Part shown: piece by piece, positions 19,295-28,498 of the stretch
Layout: each line of letters begins with the position of its first letter
Position numbering within the stretch: position 1 is the first letter of the stretch
DNA from: Gillisia limnaea DSM 15749
Lineage (GTDB): Bacteria; Bacteroidota; Bacteroidia; Flavobacteriales; Flavobacteriaceae
Reading direction: 5' to 3'
DNA length: 64,000 bases
NCBI RefSeq assembly: GCF_000243235.1
Contig: NZ_JH594606.1
Coordinates: 2,600,572-2,664,571 of the forward strand
Notes under the pieces: generated by a model
Database searches by the model: none
Told to the model about the DNA's origin: nothing
The model's input: only the letters and a program-made list of their open reading frames with translations
Position numbers and translations under genes: made by a program

Positions 19295-19322
19295 AAGCCA
19301 TCCTATCTGGGATGGTTTTTTG
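19295..19322 (+). terminator. Terminator after clpX
   Basis: GCCATCC / GGATGGT (19297-19303 with 19310-19316) is followed by a T-rich tract (TTTTTTGTTTTT). Confidence 0.8.
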
Positions 19323-19329
19323 TTTTTAA

Positions 19330-19360
19330 AAGAATTTCTATTTGGAAAATAGAAATTCTT
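19330..19360 (-). terminator. Hairpin overlapping the 3' end of the DASS carrier gene
   Basis: AAGAATTTCTAT / ATAGAAATTCTT (19330-19341 with 19349-19360) is a perfect 12-base stem containing the last codons and stop of the carrier gene. Read on the minus strand it is followed by TTTT-type sequence, so it probably terminates that transcript. Confidence 0.6.
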
Positions 19361-20816
19361 CCGGGATAATTTTCGGGTTAAAATCCCAGATAAGCGGTAA
19401 AAGGTAGTATACCTCTAAAGTGATTAGAATAATAGAAATCAGGTTCATCCATATTCCCGATTTTATCATGTCGGGGATCCGCAGATGCCCGGATCCAAAA
19501 ACAACCGCATTAGGTGGAGTTGCAACCGGTAGCATAAAGGCACATGAAGCGGCAAGGGTAGCACTTATCATTAACATAAAAGGATGCACTTCAAGGGCTA
19601 GTGCCATGGTGGCCAGTATAGGCAGTAACATCGCCGTTGTAGCTAGATTGGAAGTCACTTCGGTTAAAAAATTTACAGCAGTCACAAGAATTAAAATTAT
19701 TAAGAAAAGAGGGAGATTTTCTAGGTTTACCAGTTGCTCCCCAATCCAGACGGCAAGGCCGCTATCTCCAAAGGCCTTTGCAAGGGCCATCCCACCGCCA
19801 AACAACAGGATTATTCCCCAGGGAATTTGTACTGCTTCTTCCCAGTTTATCAATCGATCTCCATTGATTCCTGCCGGAATTATAAACAAACATATCGCCG
19901 CTATAATTGCAATGATGGTATCGTCTAGAAAAGGAAAAAACGGCTGAAGTAAAAACGACCTGCTTATCCAGCAAAAGGCTGTCAATACAAAAACAATGAG
20001 AACCCGCTTTTCCTGTTTGCTAATTTTCCCCAAATCTTTTAAATGCCGATTGATCTCTTCTTTTCCTCCAGGGAATTTTGGCTGGTCAAATTTAAAAGCA
20101 AATCCCGTAAGGTATTTCCAGCAAATGATAAGTAGCACTATTGAAATAGGAAAGCCTATAATGATCCATTCTGTAAAACTGATCTCAATTCCATAGATTT
20201 CTTCTACAATTCCTGCGAATACAAGGTTTGGAGGAGTTCCAATTAAGGTAGCAATTCCTCCAATGGATGCGCTGTATGCAATGGCCAGCATAAGCGCTTT
20301 TCCGAAGAGTGCATTTTCATCTTTTTTTGTATCGGGATTGTTTTGTAGCTGACTTATAATCGCGGTTCCTATAGGCAACATCATCACCGATGTTGCTGTA
20401 TTGGAGATCCACATAGACAGAAATGCGGTTGCCGACATAAATCCTAAAATGATCATTTTTATATCGCTTCCTATAAAATTTATTATAGAAAGGGCAATAC
20501 GTTTATGGAGATTCCATTTTTCTATAGCTACAGCGAGCATAAAACCACCCAGATATAAAAAGACGTATTTATGGCCAAAGGCAGCCGTAGTGGTTTCAAT
20601 ACTTAGTGCGCCTGTGAGCGGAAATAAAATTATTGGTAACAATGCAGTAATAGCAATAGGAACTACTTCGGTAACCCACCAGAGTGCCATCCAGATGGTA
20701 ACACAAAGCACATCAAAAGCAGCCTCTGGCATGGAATCTGGTTTGCCAATGATTTGCATTATTGTAAATAATAATGGTCCGGAAATCAAAATGAGGGATC
20801 TTAATGCCTTATTCAT
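19338..20816 (-). CDS. DASS/SLC13 family sodium:anion (dicarboxylate) symporter
   Basis: The protein has about 11-12 membrane helices. It carries the DASS signatures SNTATSVMMLPIG (first SNT motif, about residue 140 from the upstream start) and TEVTSNLATTAMLLPI (second SNT-like motif), plus GTPPNLVF and ATPPNAVVFGSG. Such carriers import C4-dicarboxylates, citrate or sulfate with Na+ at the inner membrane. The ATG at 20816 gives a 492-residue protein and is preferred to 20846. Substrate cannot be assigned. It stands alone, convergent with clpX. Confidence 0.88.
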   Translation of the reverse strand: MNKALRSLILISGPLLFTIMQIIGKPDSMPEAAFDVLCVTIWMALWWVTEVVPIAITALLPIILFPLTGALSIETTTAAFGHKYVFLYLGGFMLAVAIEKWNLHKRIALSIINFIGSDIKMIILGFMSATAFLSMWISNTATSVMMLPIGTAIISQLQNNPDTKKDENALFGKALMLAIAYSASIGGIATLIGTPPNLVFAGIVEEIYGIEISFTEWIIIGFPISIVLLIICWKYLTGFAFKFDQPKFPGGKEEINRHLKDLGKISKQEKRVLIVFVLTAFCWISRSFLLQPFFPFLDDTIIAIIAAICLFIIPAGINGDRLINWEEAVQIPWGIILLFGGGMALAKAFGDSGLAVWIGEQLVNLENLPLFLIILILVTAVNFLTEVTSNLATTAMLLPILATMALALEVHPFMLMISATLAASCAFMLPVATPPNAVVFGSGHLRIPDMIKSGIWMNLISIILITLEVYYLLPLIWDFNPKIIPEEFLFSK

Positions 20817-20964
20817 GTAATTGGAATTAATCTGAAACTCTGGCAAGATATTAAATTTATTAGTGCTGAGGGATCTGAATTAGAATTGTGATTACTGTTA
20901 AAATGATATTGGGATCGGGATTTTATCTTTTAAATAAATATCTTAGAGAGCCTAAAATTTAAAT

Positions 20965-21423
20965 ATGGACCAGTTAGAAATCAAAACGGCAATTCAAATT
21001 TCAAAATCTAAAGCCGAGGTCTTTGATGCCATCGTAAATCCAGAAAAAATGTCTAATTATTTTATTTCTGAAAGCACCGGAAATATGGCAGCTGGAAAAT
21101 CCATTTCATGGAAATTTCCGGAGTTCGAAGGAGCGGTAGTCATAGAAGTAAAAAGGCTAATTCCTGATGAATTTATCTCTTTTGAATGGGAAGGAGCAAA
21201 GGCTAAGAAATTACTGGTAAGCATCAGTCTTACGGAAATGCCAGATAAAAGTACCCTGGTGAAAGTAACTGAAGGGAAAATGCCCAATGACAAAGCAGGA
21301 ATTCAATGGTTTGGAGGCAATACCGAGGGTTGGGCGAATTTTCTTGGCTGCCTTAAGGCTTATCTGGAATATGGAATTAACCTGAGAGAAGGGGCATTTG
21401 AATTTAGAAGAGCAGAGGTGTGA
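20965..21423 (+). CDS. SRPBCC/AHSA1-like domain protein
   Basis: The 152-residue protein is a single START/AHSA1-type fold: the N-terminal IQISKSKAEVFDAIVNPEKMSNYF motif, a central W-containing FPEFEGAVVIEV region and the C-terminal WFGGNTEGWANFLGCLKAYLE helix. Members resemble the Hsp90-activator Aha1 C-domain or bind hydrophobic ligands; the bacterial members mostly have no known role. No signal peptide. It is convergent with groL and shares a bidirectional terminator with it. Confidence 0.82.
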   Translation: MDQLEIKTAIQISKSKAEVFDAIVNPEKMSNYFISESTGNMAAGKSISWKFPEFEGAVVIEVKRLIPDEFISFEWEGAKAKKLLVSISLTEMPDKSTLVKVTEGKMPNDKAGIQWFGGNTEGWANFLGCLKAYLEYGINLREGAFEFRRAEV

Positions 21424-21471
21424 TTCCTGTAAAAAACTACCTTGATAAGGCAGCTAAAATTTTAAAATATT

Positions 21472-21506
21472 AAAAATCCCGCTCCATATAATGAAGCGGG
21501 ATTTTT
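21472..21506. terminator. Bidirectional terminator between the SRPBCC gene and groL
   Basis: AAAAATCCCGCT / AGCGGGATTTTT (21472-21483 with 21495-21506) forms a 12-base stem with A-run and T-run on both sides, so it works in both directions. Confidence 0.92.
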
Positions 21507-21530
21507 GAATTTAGCTGCAGGCATTGCCTA

Positions 21531-23171
<1,641 letters not shown>

Positions 23172-23302
23172 TTATACTTTTAATTTGTTTCTGAATGAGC
23201 CTAGCTCTTTCAGAAATGTTTGGTTAAATTTAAAATAGTTGATTTTTGTAATTTTGATTATGTCTGGAAAAATCCGTTCATAGAGCAATTACACGTGTGT
23301 GG

Positions 23303-23578
23303 TTATACGATAGCCAGGATGTCCTCTTCCCGCATAATAAGATAGTCTTTACCTTCCAGCTTGAGTTCAGTACCTGCATATTTTCCATAAAGCACTTCAT
23401 CACCAACTTTTACGGTCATTTCGTGTTTTTTGGATCCTTTTCCAACCGCGACAACTTTACCTTTTTGAGGTTTTTCTTTAGCGGTTTCCGGGATGTAAAT
23501 TCCCGAGGCAGTTTTTGTCTCGGCAGCAGCAGGCTCTATGAGTACCCTGTCTGAAAGTGGTTTAATTTTTAAAGCCAT
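23303..23578 (-). CDS. groS: Co-chaperonin GroES (Hsp10)
   Basis: GroES caps the GroEL ring. At 91 residues it has the N-terminal [12 protein letters not shown] motif, a mobile loop around TASGIYIP, and the [14 protein letters not shown] roof region, all canonical. It is first in the groES-groEL pair; the upstream 148 bases hold its promoter and the secG terminator. Confidence 0.97.
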   Translation of the reverse strand: MALKIKPLSDRVLIEPAAAETKTASGIYIPETAKEKPQKGKVVAVGKGSKKHEMTVKVGDEVLYGKYAGTELKLEGKDYLIMREEDILAIV

Positions 23579-23671
23579 TTGTGTAATTTATTTTAGTTAA
23601 TTAATTTCTTTTGTACGAAGCATGAAATGACCAAAAGTATGCCACTACCACAATACTGACATTATTAAATA

Positions 23672-23702
23672 AAAAATGCCAGCTTGTCATAAGCTGGCAT
23701 TT
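23672..23702 (-). terminator. Terminator of the lptE-TPR-secG transcript
   Basis: AAATGCCAGCTT / AAGCTGGCATTT (23674-23685 with 23691-23702) has a five-base loop and, on the minus strand, a following T-run. It isolates groS from the upstream operon. Confidence 0.88.
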
Positions 23703-23726
23703 AACCTTATATTGAATATGCTGGTC

Positions 23727-24071
23727 TTAGTTGTTATCTTCCCCGGGATTTTGAACGGGAGACTGTACAGGAGCAGGGACATTGGTTTCTAATGCAGGTT
23801 GACTATCAATAACTCTGGATTCAGATGGAGAATTTCCATCCATTATAGTTACGTTAGACAATAAGATCAATACCAGTAATAAAGTTGCAAGCGTCCAGGT
23901 GCTTTTGTCTAAAAAGTCGGTTGTTTTCTTAACTCCTCCCAATTGTTGACCGCCGCCACCTCCAAATGAGGAAGAAAGTCCGCCGCCTTTAGGATTTTGA
24001 ACCATGATTACTACTACTAGTAAAAATGCTACAATAATTATTAATGCTAAAAAGATAGTGAATGTGCTCAT
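23727..24071 (-). CDS. secG: Preprotein translocase subunit SecG
   Basis: SecG is the small auxiliary subunit of the SecYEG channel. The 114-residue protein has two membrane helices (about 3-22 and 55-75) joined by the conserved cytoplasmic loop VQNPKGGGLSSSFGGGGGQQLGG. The C-terminal ~35 residues are a Pro/Asn-rich tail common in the phylum. The ATG overlaps the stop of the upstream gene by four bases. Confidence 0.95.
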   Translation of the reverse strand: MSTFTIFLALIIIVAFLLVVVIMVQNPKGGGLSSSFGGGGGQQLGGVKKTTDFLDKSTWTLATLLLVLILLSNVTIMDGNSPSESRVIDSQPALETNVPAPVQSPVQNPGEDNN

Positions 24072-24943
24072 TCTTGTAAATTGTTATTTTCTTGTAATTT
24101 CTTAATTGCCCTAATTTGGTCTGCAAAGAAACCACTTTTTTCGGGATTTTTCAAAATTAAAATTTTATAAGCCTGCAAAGCTTTTTTATAATTTTTTTGT
24201 TCCAGATACACCCGGGCCAGCGTCTCTGTCATCAAGGCTTCCGCAGGCACGCCTCTGTCTGCCGCAAGGTTGTTGGAAGTAGATGGGTTGTTGGGTTTTA
24301 TCTTCGGGCTTTTAGATATAAAATCATCAATTAGATCAAATTTGCGTGATTTGGAATCTGAAATACTTTGGGTATTCTCATTTTCTCTCTCAATTGGTTG
24401 AGCTCTCGTTATCGCAAGCCATTCTGAAAAGGAATGTGTTTCGGAAGCATTAAAGTCCAGCGGACTTCCGGCTTCAGGAATTTCTTCTAAAATGTTTTCT
24501 TTCGGAATATCTTCTTCTAAAGGTTTCTGTGCCGGTCTTTCAAATAAGTTGGGATCCATAACCCTCTCAGATTCATTCTTCTTCATTTTGATGGCGTCAT
24601 CAATCAAAATACTCTTGTTTCCAAAAACTTCCTGGGGTTCAAAAACAGTTATATCCCTCAAATTCTCCTCCTGTTTTTTGATTTGAAGCGCTACCTTATC
24701 CTGAATGAAATCCCGGGATGTGATAAATTCGAAAAGCACACTTCTATCGATGGTGTAGGCAGCAGTTTTTTTTAAGGCAGAATTATAATTGAGGCTATTT
24801 TGTGTGTACAGACCTTTTAGGTGGATTGCGTGTACCGCCTGGAAATAAGGGTGTTTATGAAGCACACTTTCCAGTCTTTCGGTATCTTCGCTGGATATGG
24901 AAGCCGAATTTTCAAATAAATATGTCAGTTCCTTTGCAGTCAT
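24068..24943 (-). CDS. Tetratricopeptide-like protein of the lptE-secG operon
   Basis: The 291-residue soluble protein has no signal peptide. The N-terminal part (1-95) is helical. The middle (about 95-215) is acidic and low in complexity, and the C-terminal ~50 residues (ETLARVYLEQKNYKKALQAYKILILKNPEKSGFFADQIRAIK) form one clear TPR unit. It lies between lptE and secG with one-base and four-base junctions, so it is surely cotranscribed. This gene is regular in flavobacterial genomes at this position, but I know of no assigned function. Confidence 0.8.
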   Translation of the reverse strand: MTAKELTYLFENSASISSEDTERLESVLHKHPYFQAVHAIHLKGLYTQNSLNYNSALKKTAAYTIDRSVLFEFITSRDFIQDKVALQIKKQEENLRDITVFEPQEVFGNKSILIDDAIKMKKNESERVMDPNLFERPAQKPLEEDIPKENILEEIPEAGSPLDFNASETHSFSEWLAITRAQPIERENENTQSISDSKSRKFDLIDDFISKSPKIKPNNPSTSNNLAADRGVPAEALMTETLARVYLEQKNYKKALQAYKILILKNPEKSGFFADQIRAIKKLQENNNLQE

Positions 24944-25447
24944 TTACCAATTTGTAAGAGAAGCATTAAAAATATCCTGAGTGATCCTGCTGTAAATTTC
25001 ATCCAGCGCTGTTTCCAGTACGGGGCCTGTTAATTGTGAATTTGCGGGATAATCATAATAAAATGAAAAGCGTCTTTCAAAATTCCGTGTAGGATCCAGT
25101 GAGTTGTAGAATCTAACATTTACAGAAATAGTGATCCTGTTTTGTGCTGCCGTATTTTGTGCTGTCGCTGTTATGGGAGCAATATAGTAATCTACTATTT
25201 CTCCTTCATAGATCAAATCCCCACCCGAATTTGTAAGGCTTAAATTTGTTTGGTTTAATATGAGATCTTGCAGTTCCAGGGTAAAAGTTCGTTCAATTCC
25301 CGGTTCTATAAGATTTGCCGCATTTTGAAAATAATTAACCTGAAACGTGGAAGCCCCTCCGGTATCTGCCCCTGTAAAGGAATAAATACCACAGGAGGTC
25401 ATCGTTAAAAGGCTTATTGAGTAAATTATGATCTTTATTTTTTTCAT
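24944..25447 (-). CDS. lptE: LPS assembly lipoprotein LptE
   Basis: LptE plugs the LptD barrel that places lipopolysaccharide on the outer leaflet. From the ATG at 25447 there is a lipoprotein signal with Cys19 (LTMTSCGIYSF). A ~150-residue mixed alpha/beta body follows with LEQ-type secretion-domain features (FTLELQDLILNQTNLSL, ISVNVRFYNSL). The longer frame to 25567 runs into the upstream regulator and is unlikely. LptD is not in the window. Assignment rests on lipoprotein layout, length and conserved gene order more than on strong motifs. Confidence 0.78.
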   Translation of the reverse strand: MKKIKIIIYSISLLTMTSCGIYSFTGADTGGASTFQVNYFQNAANLIEPGIERTFTLELQDLILNQTNLSLTNSGGDLIYEGEIVDYYIAPITATAQNTAAQNRITISVNVRFYNSLDPTRNFERRFSFYYDYPANSQLTGPVLETALDEIYSRITQDIFNASLTNW

Positions 25448-25484
25448 CCAATGGCACCTTGGTTTTTGCCCGGTGTGGGATTTA

Positions 25485-26735
25485 TTATAGATTATATTGT
25501 TTGATTTTTCTGTATAAAGTTCGTTCGCTAATGCCAAGTTCTTCTGCAGCGGTTTTTCGTTTTCCACTATGTCTCTCCAGGGATTTTTTTATAAGCTCCA
25601 GTTCTTTATCCTGAAGTGAAAGCGTTTCTTCCTCTTCAATTTCTTCAGCAAAATAATACTTATCTTTTTTATTTTCCTGCTGGTTTTGTGGAATTTGAAG
25701 TACTTCCATTTCCTCGTCCTCCATTTCTTCAGATTCTATATCCTCTTCATCTCCATAGATCTTTTGAATGAGTCCTTCTTGTTCTTCCTGAACTTTCTTG
25801 TGGTTGCCGCTTTCCATCAATTCCATGGTTAGCTTTTTCAGGTCGTTCAGGTCATTTTTCATATCGAAAAGCACCTTGTAAAGGATCTCTCGTTCATTGC
25901 TGAAATCGGCGCCCTTTTTCTTGTCGGCAATGACGGCTGGTAAATTGCTTCCAATATCCGGCAGGTATGATTTCAGGTCTTTTTCGCTAATGCTGCGTTT
26001 TTGTTCTAAAACAGAAATTTGTTCTGCGATGTTTCGCAATTGGCGTATGTTTCCTCCCCATTTATATTTCAACAATACCTCAACGGCATCGTCTTCAAGT
26101 CGCACGGTTGGCATTTTATATTTCAGGGCAAAATCTGCAGCGAATTTTCGGAATAATAAGTGAATATCTTCCTTTCTGTCTCGTAGTGGTGGTAAATTGA
26201 TTTCTATGGTGCTCAATCTGTAATAAAGATCTTCCCTGAATCTTTCCTTTTTAATGGCTTCAAACATATTCAAATTTGTAGCTGCCACAATCCTAACATT
26301 GGTTTGTTGAACTTTTGAGGAGCCAACCTTGATAAATTCCCCGTTCTCCAAGACCCTTAGCAGTCTTACCTGTGTGGTTAGTGGAAGTTCACCAACTTCA
26401 TCCAAAAAAATTGTTCCTCCATCGGCAACTTCAAAATATCCATTTCTGGATTGGTTAGCGCCTGTAAAAGCTCCTTTTTCATGACCAAATAGTTCGCTGT
26501 CTATCGTTCCCTCGGGAATAGCGCCACAGTTTACCGCAATGTATTTTCCGTGCTTTCTGTGAGAAAGGGCATGAATAATCTTGGGAATACTTTCTTTTCC
26601 CACTCCGCTTTCCCCGGTAACCAACACCGAAATATCTGTGGGAGCTACCTGCATAGCTTTCTCCACTGCCCGATTGAGTTTAGGATCATTGCCTATAATC
26701 TCAAAACGCTGTTTTATTGCCTGTATAGATTCCAT
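25485..26735 (-). CDS. Sigma-54-dependent transcriptional activator without receiver domain
   Basis: This AAA+ bacterial enhancer-binding protein opens sigma-54 promoters. Walker A is at residues 41-48 (GESGVGKE), the sigma-54-contacting GAFTGA loop at 88-93, and Walker B follows (GGTIFLDEVGEL). A long acidic linker (about 315-375, many Glu/Asp) precedes a Fis-type helix-turn-helix (about 378-414). There is no N-terminal receiver, GAF or PAS sensor, so activity must be set by level, by partners or through the acidic linker. It lies just upstream of lptE, hinting at envelope control. Confidence 0.92.
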   Translation of the reverse strand: MESIQAIKQRFEIIGNDPKLNRAVEKAMQVAPTDISVLVTGESGVGKESIPKIIHALSHRKHGKYIAVNCGAIPEGTIDSELFGHEKGAFTGANQSRNGYFEVADGGTIFLDEVGELPLTTQVRLLRVLENGEFIKVGSSKVQQTNVRIVAATNLNMFEAIKKERFREDLYYRLSTIEINLPPLRDRKEDIHLLFRKFAADFALKYKMPTVRLEDDAVEVLLKYKWGGNIRQLRNIAEQISVLEQKRSISEKDLKSYLPDIGSNLPAVIADKKKGADFSNEREILYKVLFDMKNDLNDLKKLTMELMESGNHKKVQEEQEGLIQKIYGDEEDIESEEMEDEEMEVLQIPQNQQENKKDKYYFAEEIEEEETLSLQDKELELIKKSLERHSGKRKTAAEELGISERTLYRKIKQYNL

Positions 26736-26891
26736 AAGTTGGTCCAGTGATCCCCATTGGGGGAATTAATTTTGTTATTGTTTAAATTTTTCTTCATTCG
26801 GTAAAATTTAGTATTCAAAATCTAACCTTTTGCTCAATAATTCCGGTAAAAATAGTAGCCAGGAATGCACAAATATTTCTCTTTCTATCTT

Positions 26892-28322
26892 CTATCCAAC
26901 GGCTTTTCCCTTTAAAGTAGCACTGGTACAATCCAGTATCTCCACCTTCACAAAATCTCCTATTTTATAATGTTCTTTCGGAAAAACAGCAACGGTGTTT
27001 TGTTGTGTCCTGCCGCTCCATTCAAGATCCGACTTTTTTGATTCCTTTTCAATAAGAACTTCCACGGTTTTTCCAAGAAATTCCTGCGTCCTGTATAAGC
27101 TGTGTTTTCTTTGAACGGCCACAATTTCTGCCAAACGACGTTTTTTTATTTCTTCGGGGACATCATCTTCCAGTTTTCTGGAGGCCATAGTGCCCGGCCT
27201 GTCTGAATAGCTGTACATGTATCCAAAATCGTATTTTACATAGTCCAATAAAGATAATGTATCCCAATGATCCTCTTCTGTTTCTGTTGGGAATCCTATT
27301 ATAAGATCCTGAGAAATGGAACAATCCGGCAGGATCTTCCGGATATTATCAATCAGCGTGAAATATTCTTCACGTGTATGTAAACGATTCATCTCTTTTA
27401 AGATCCGGTTGCTTCCACTTTGAACCGGTAAATGAATGTGGTTGCAAATATTTTTATAGCGGGACATTAGCTCGATTACATCCAGGGTCATATCTTGTGG
27501 ATTCGATGTAGAAAAACGTATTCGCATATGAGGTTGAGCTTCAGCAACCATCTTCAAAAGATTAGTAAAATTAGTTGCAGTAGCCTTTTGAATTTCAGAA
27601 GCGGTTTTAAAATCTTTCTTAAGTCCGCCACCGTACCATAAATAACTATCCACATTTTGACCTAGCAGGGTGATTTCCTTGTAGCCTTTTTCAGCCAGAT
27701 CCCTCACTTCTTCAAGAATACTTTGAGGGTCCCGGCTTCGTTCGCGACCCCGTGTGAAAGGTACTACGCAAAAAGTGCACATATTGTCACAACCTCTTGT
27801 AATGGAAACAAACGCAGAAACGCCGTTGCTTTGTAATCGCACCGGGGAAATATCACCATAGGTTTCCTCTTTGGAGAGGATCACATTTACCGCATTTCGA
27901 CCTTCTTCAACTTCTTTGATCAAATTAGGTAAATCTTTATAGGCATCCGGGCCAACCACAAGATCAACGATTTTTTCCTCTTCTAAAAATTTGCTTTTCA
28001 AACGTTCGGCCATACATCCTAAAACGCCCACTTTCATTTTTGGATTTATTCTCTTAACGGCATTGTATTTTTCTAAACGTTTACGAACGGTTTGTTCTGC
28101 TTTATCTCTAATGGAACACGTATTTACCAATACAAGATCTGCCTCTTCTAAATTTTGGGTGGTATTAAATCCTTCTTTAAGAAGAATGGAAGCCACCACC
28201 TCACTATCGCTAAAGTTCATCTGGCATCCGTAACTTTCAATAAAAAGCTTTCGGGTGTTTTCAGTTTTAGGCTCCAGTATAAGGGAATTTCCCTGTAATT
28301 CTTCATCTATGATTTTCTCCAT
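26892..28322 (-). CDS. miaB: tRNA-2-methylthio-N6-dimethylallyladenosine synthase MiaB
   Basis: MiaB adds the methylthio group to i6A37 in tRNAs reading UNN codons. N-terminal [4Fe-4S] ligands are Cys33, Cys69 and Cys103; the radical-SAM cluster ligands are Cys178, Cys182 and Cys185 (CDNMCTFC). A C-terminal TRAM domain is present (about 410-476). Length 476 residues is typical. It heads the minus-strand series; a 156-base gap precedes the sigma-54 activator. Confidence 0.96.
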   Translation of the reverse strand: MEKIIDEELQGNSLILEPKTENTRKLFIESYGCQMNFSDSEVVASILLKEGFNTTQNLEEADLVLVNTCSIRDKAEQTVRKRLEKYNAVKRINPKMKVGVLGCMAERLKSKFLEEEKIVDLVVGPDAYKDLPNLIKEVEEGRNAVNVILSKEETYGDISPVRLQSNGVSAFVSITRGCDNMCTFCVVPFTRGRERSRDPQSILEEVRDLAEKGYKEITLLGQNVDSYLWYGGGLKKDFKTASEIQKATATNFTNLLKMVAEAQPHMRIRFSTSNPQDMTLDVIELMSRYKNICNHIHLPVQSGSNRILKEMNRLHTREEYFTLIDNIRKILPDCSISQDLIIGFPTETEEDHWDTLSLLDYVKYDFGYMYSYSDRPGTMASRKLEDDVPEEIKKRRLAEIVAVQRKHSLYRTQEFLGKTVEVLIEKESKKSDLEWSGRTQQNTVAVFPKEHYKIGDFVKVEILDCTSATLKGKAVG

Positions 28323-28470
28323 AACTCCTTCTCAAGCTTTCGTTTGTTTCGCTGGCAAAGATAGCTTTTAGTTAAGTTGTGACAAAGTGACAGCATAAAA
28401 ATTTAACCGGTAATTTTAAGGAAGTAAAGCGGATTTTTTAGTAAAAGAGCAGCATATTTAAAAATTGCCC

Positions 28471-28478
28471 TACTTTTG
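28471..28478 (+). promoter_or_regulatory. Candidate -7 element of topA
   Basis: TACTTTTG matches TAnnTTTG and lies 21 bases before the topA ATG (28499). The -33 position is A-rich with no clear TTG. Confidence 0.5.
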
Positions 28479-28498
28479 CACCTAGAAAATAAAGATTT

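Noticed and set aside
19420-19947. 175-codon plus-strand frame opposite the DASS carrier
   Set aside because: Antisense shadow of a well-conserved membrane transporter; no own promoter or ribosome site.
25445-25475. Possible sigma-54 (-24/-12) site near lptE, plus-strand TGGCAC...TTGC
   Set aside because: The spacing between GG and GC is 13 bases instead of 10, and the orientation points away from lptE.
26745-26765. Small palindrome CCCCATTGGGG upstream of the sigma-54 activator
   Set aside because: Too short and isolated to call an operator; it may be chance.
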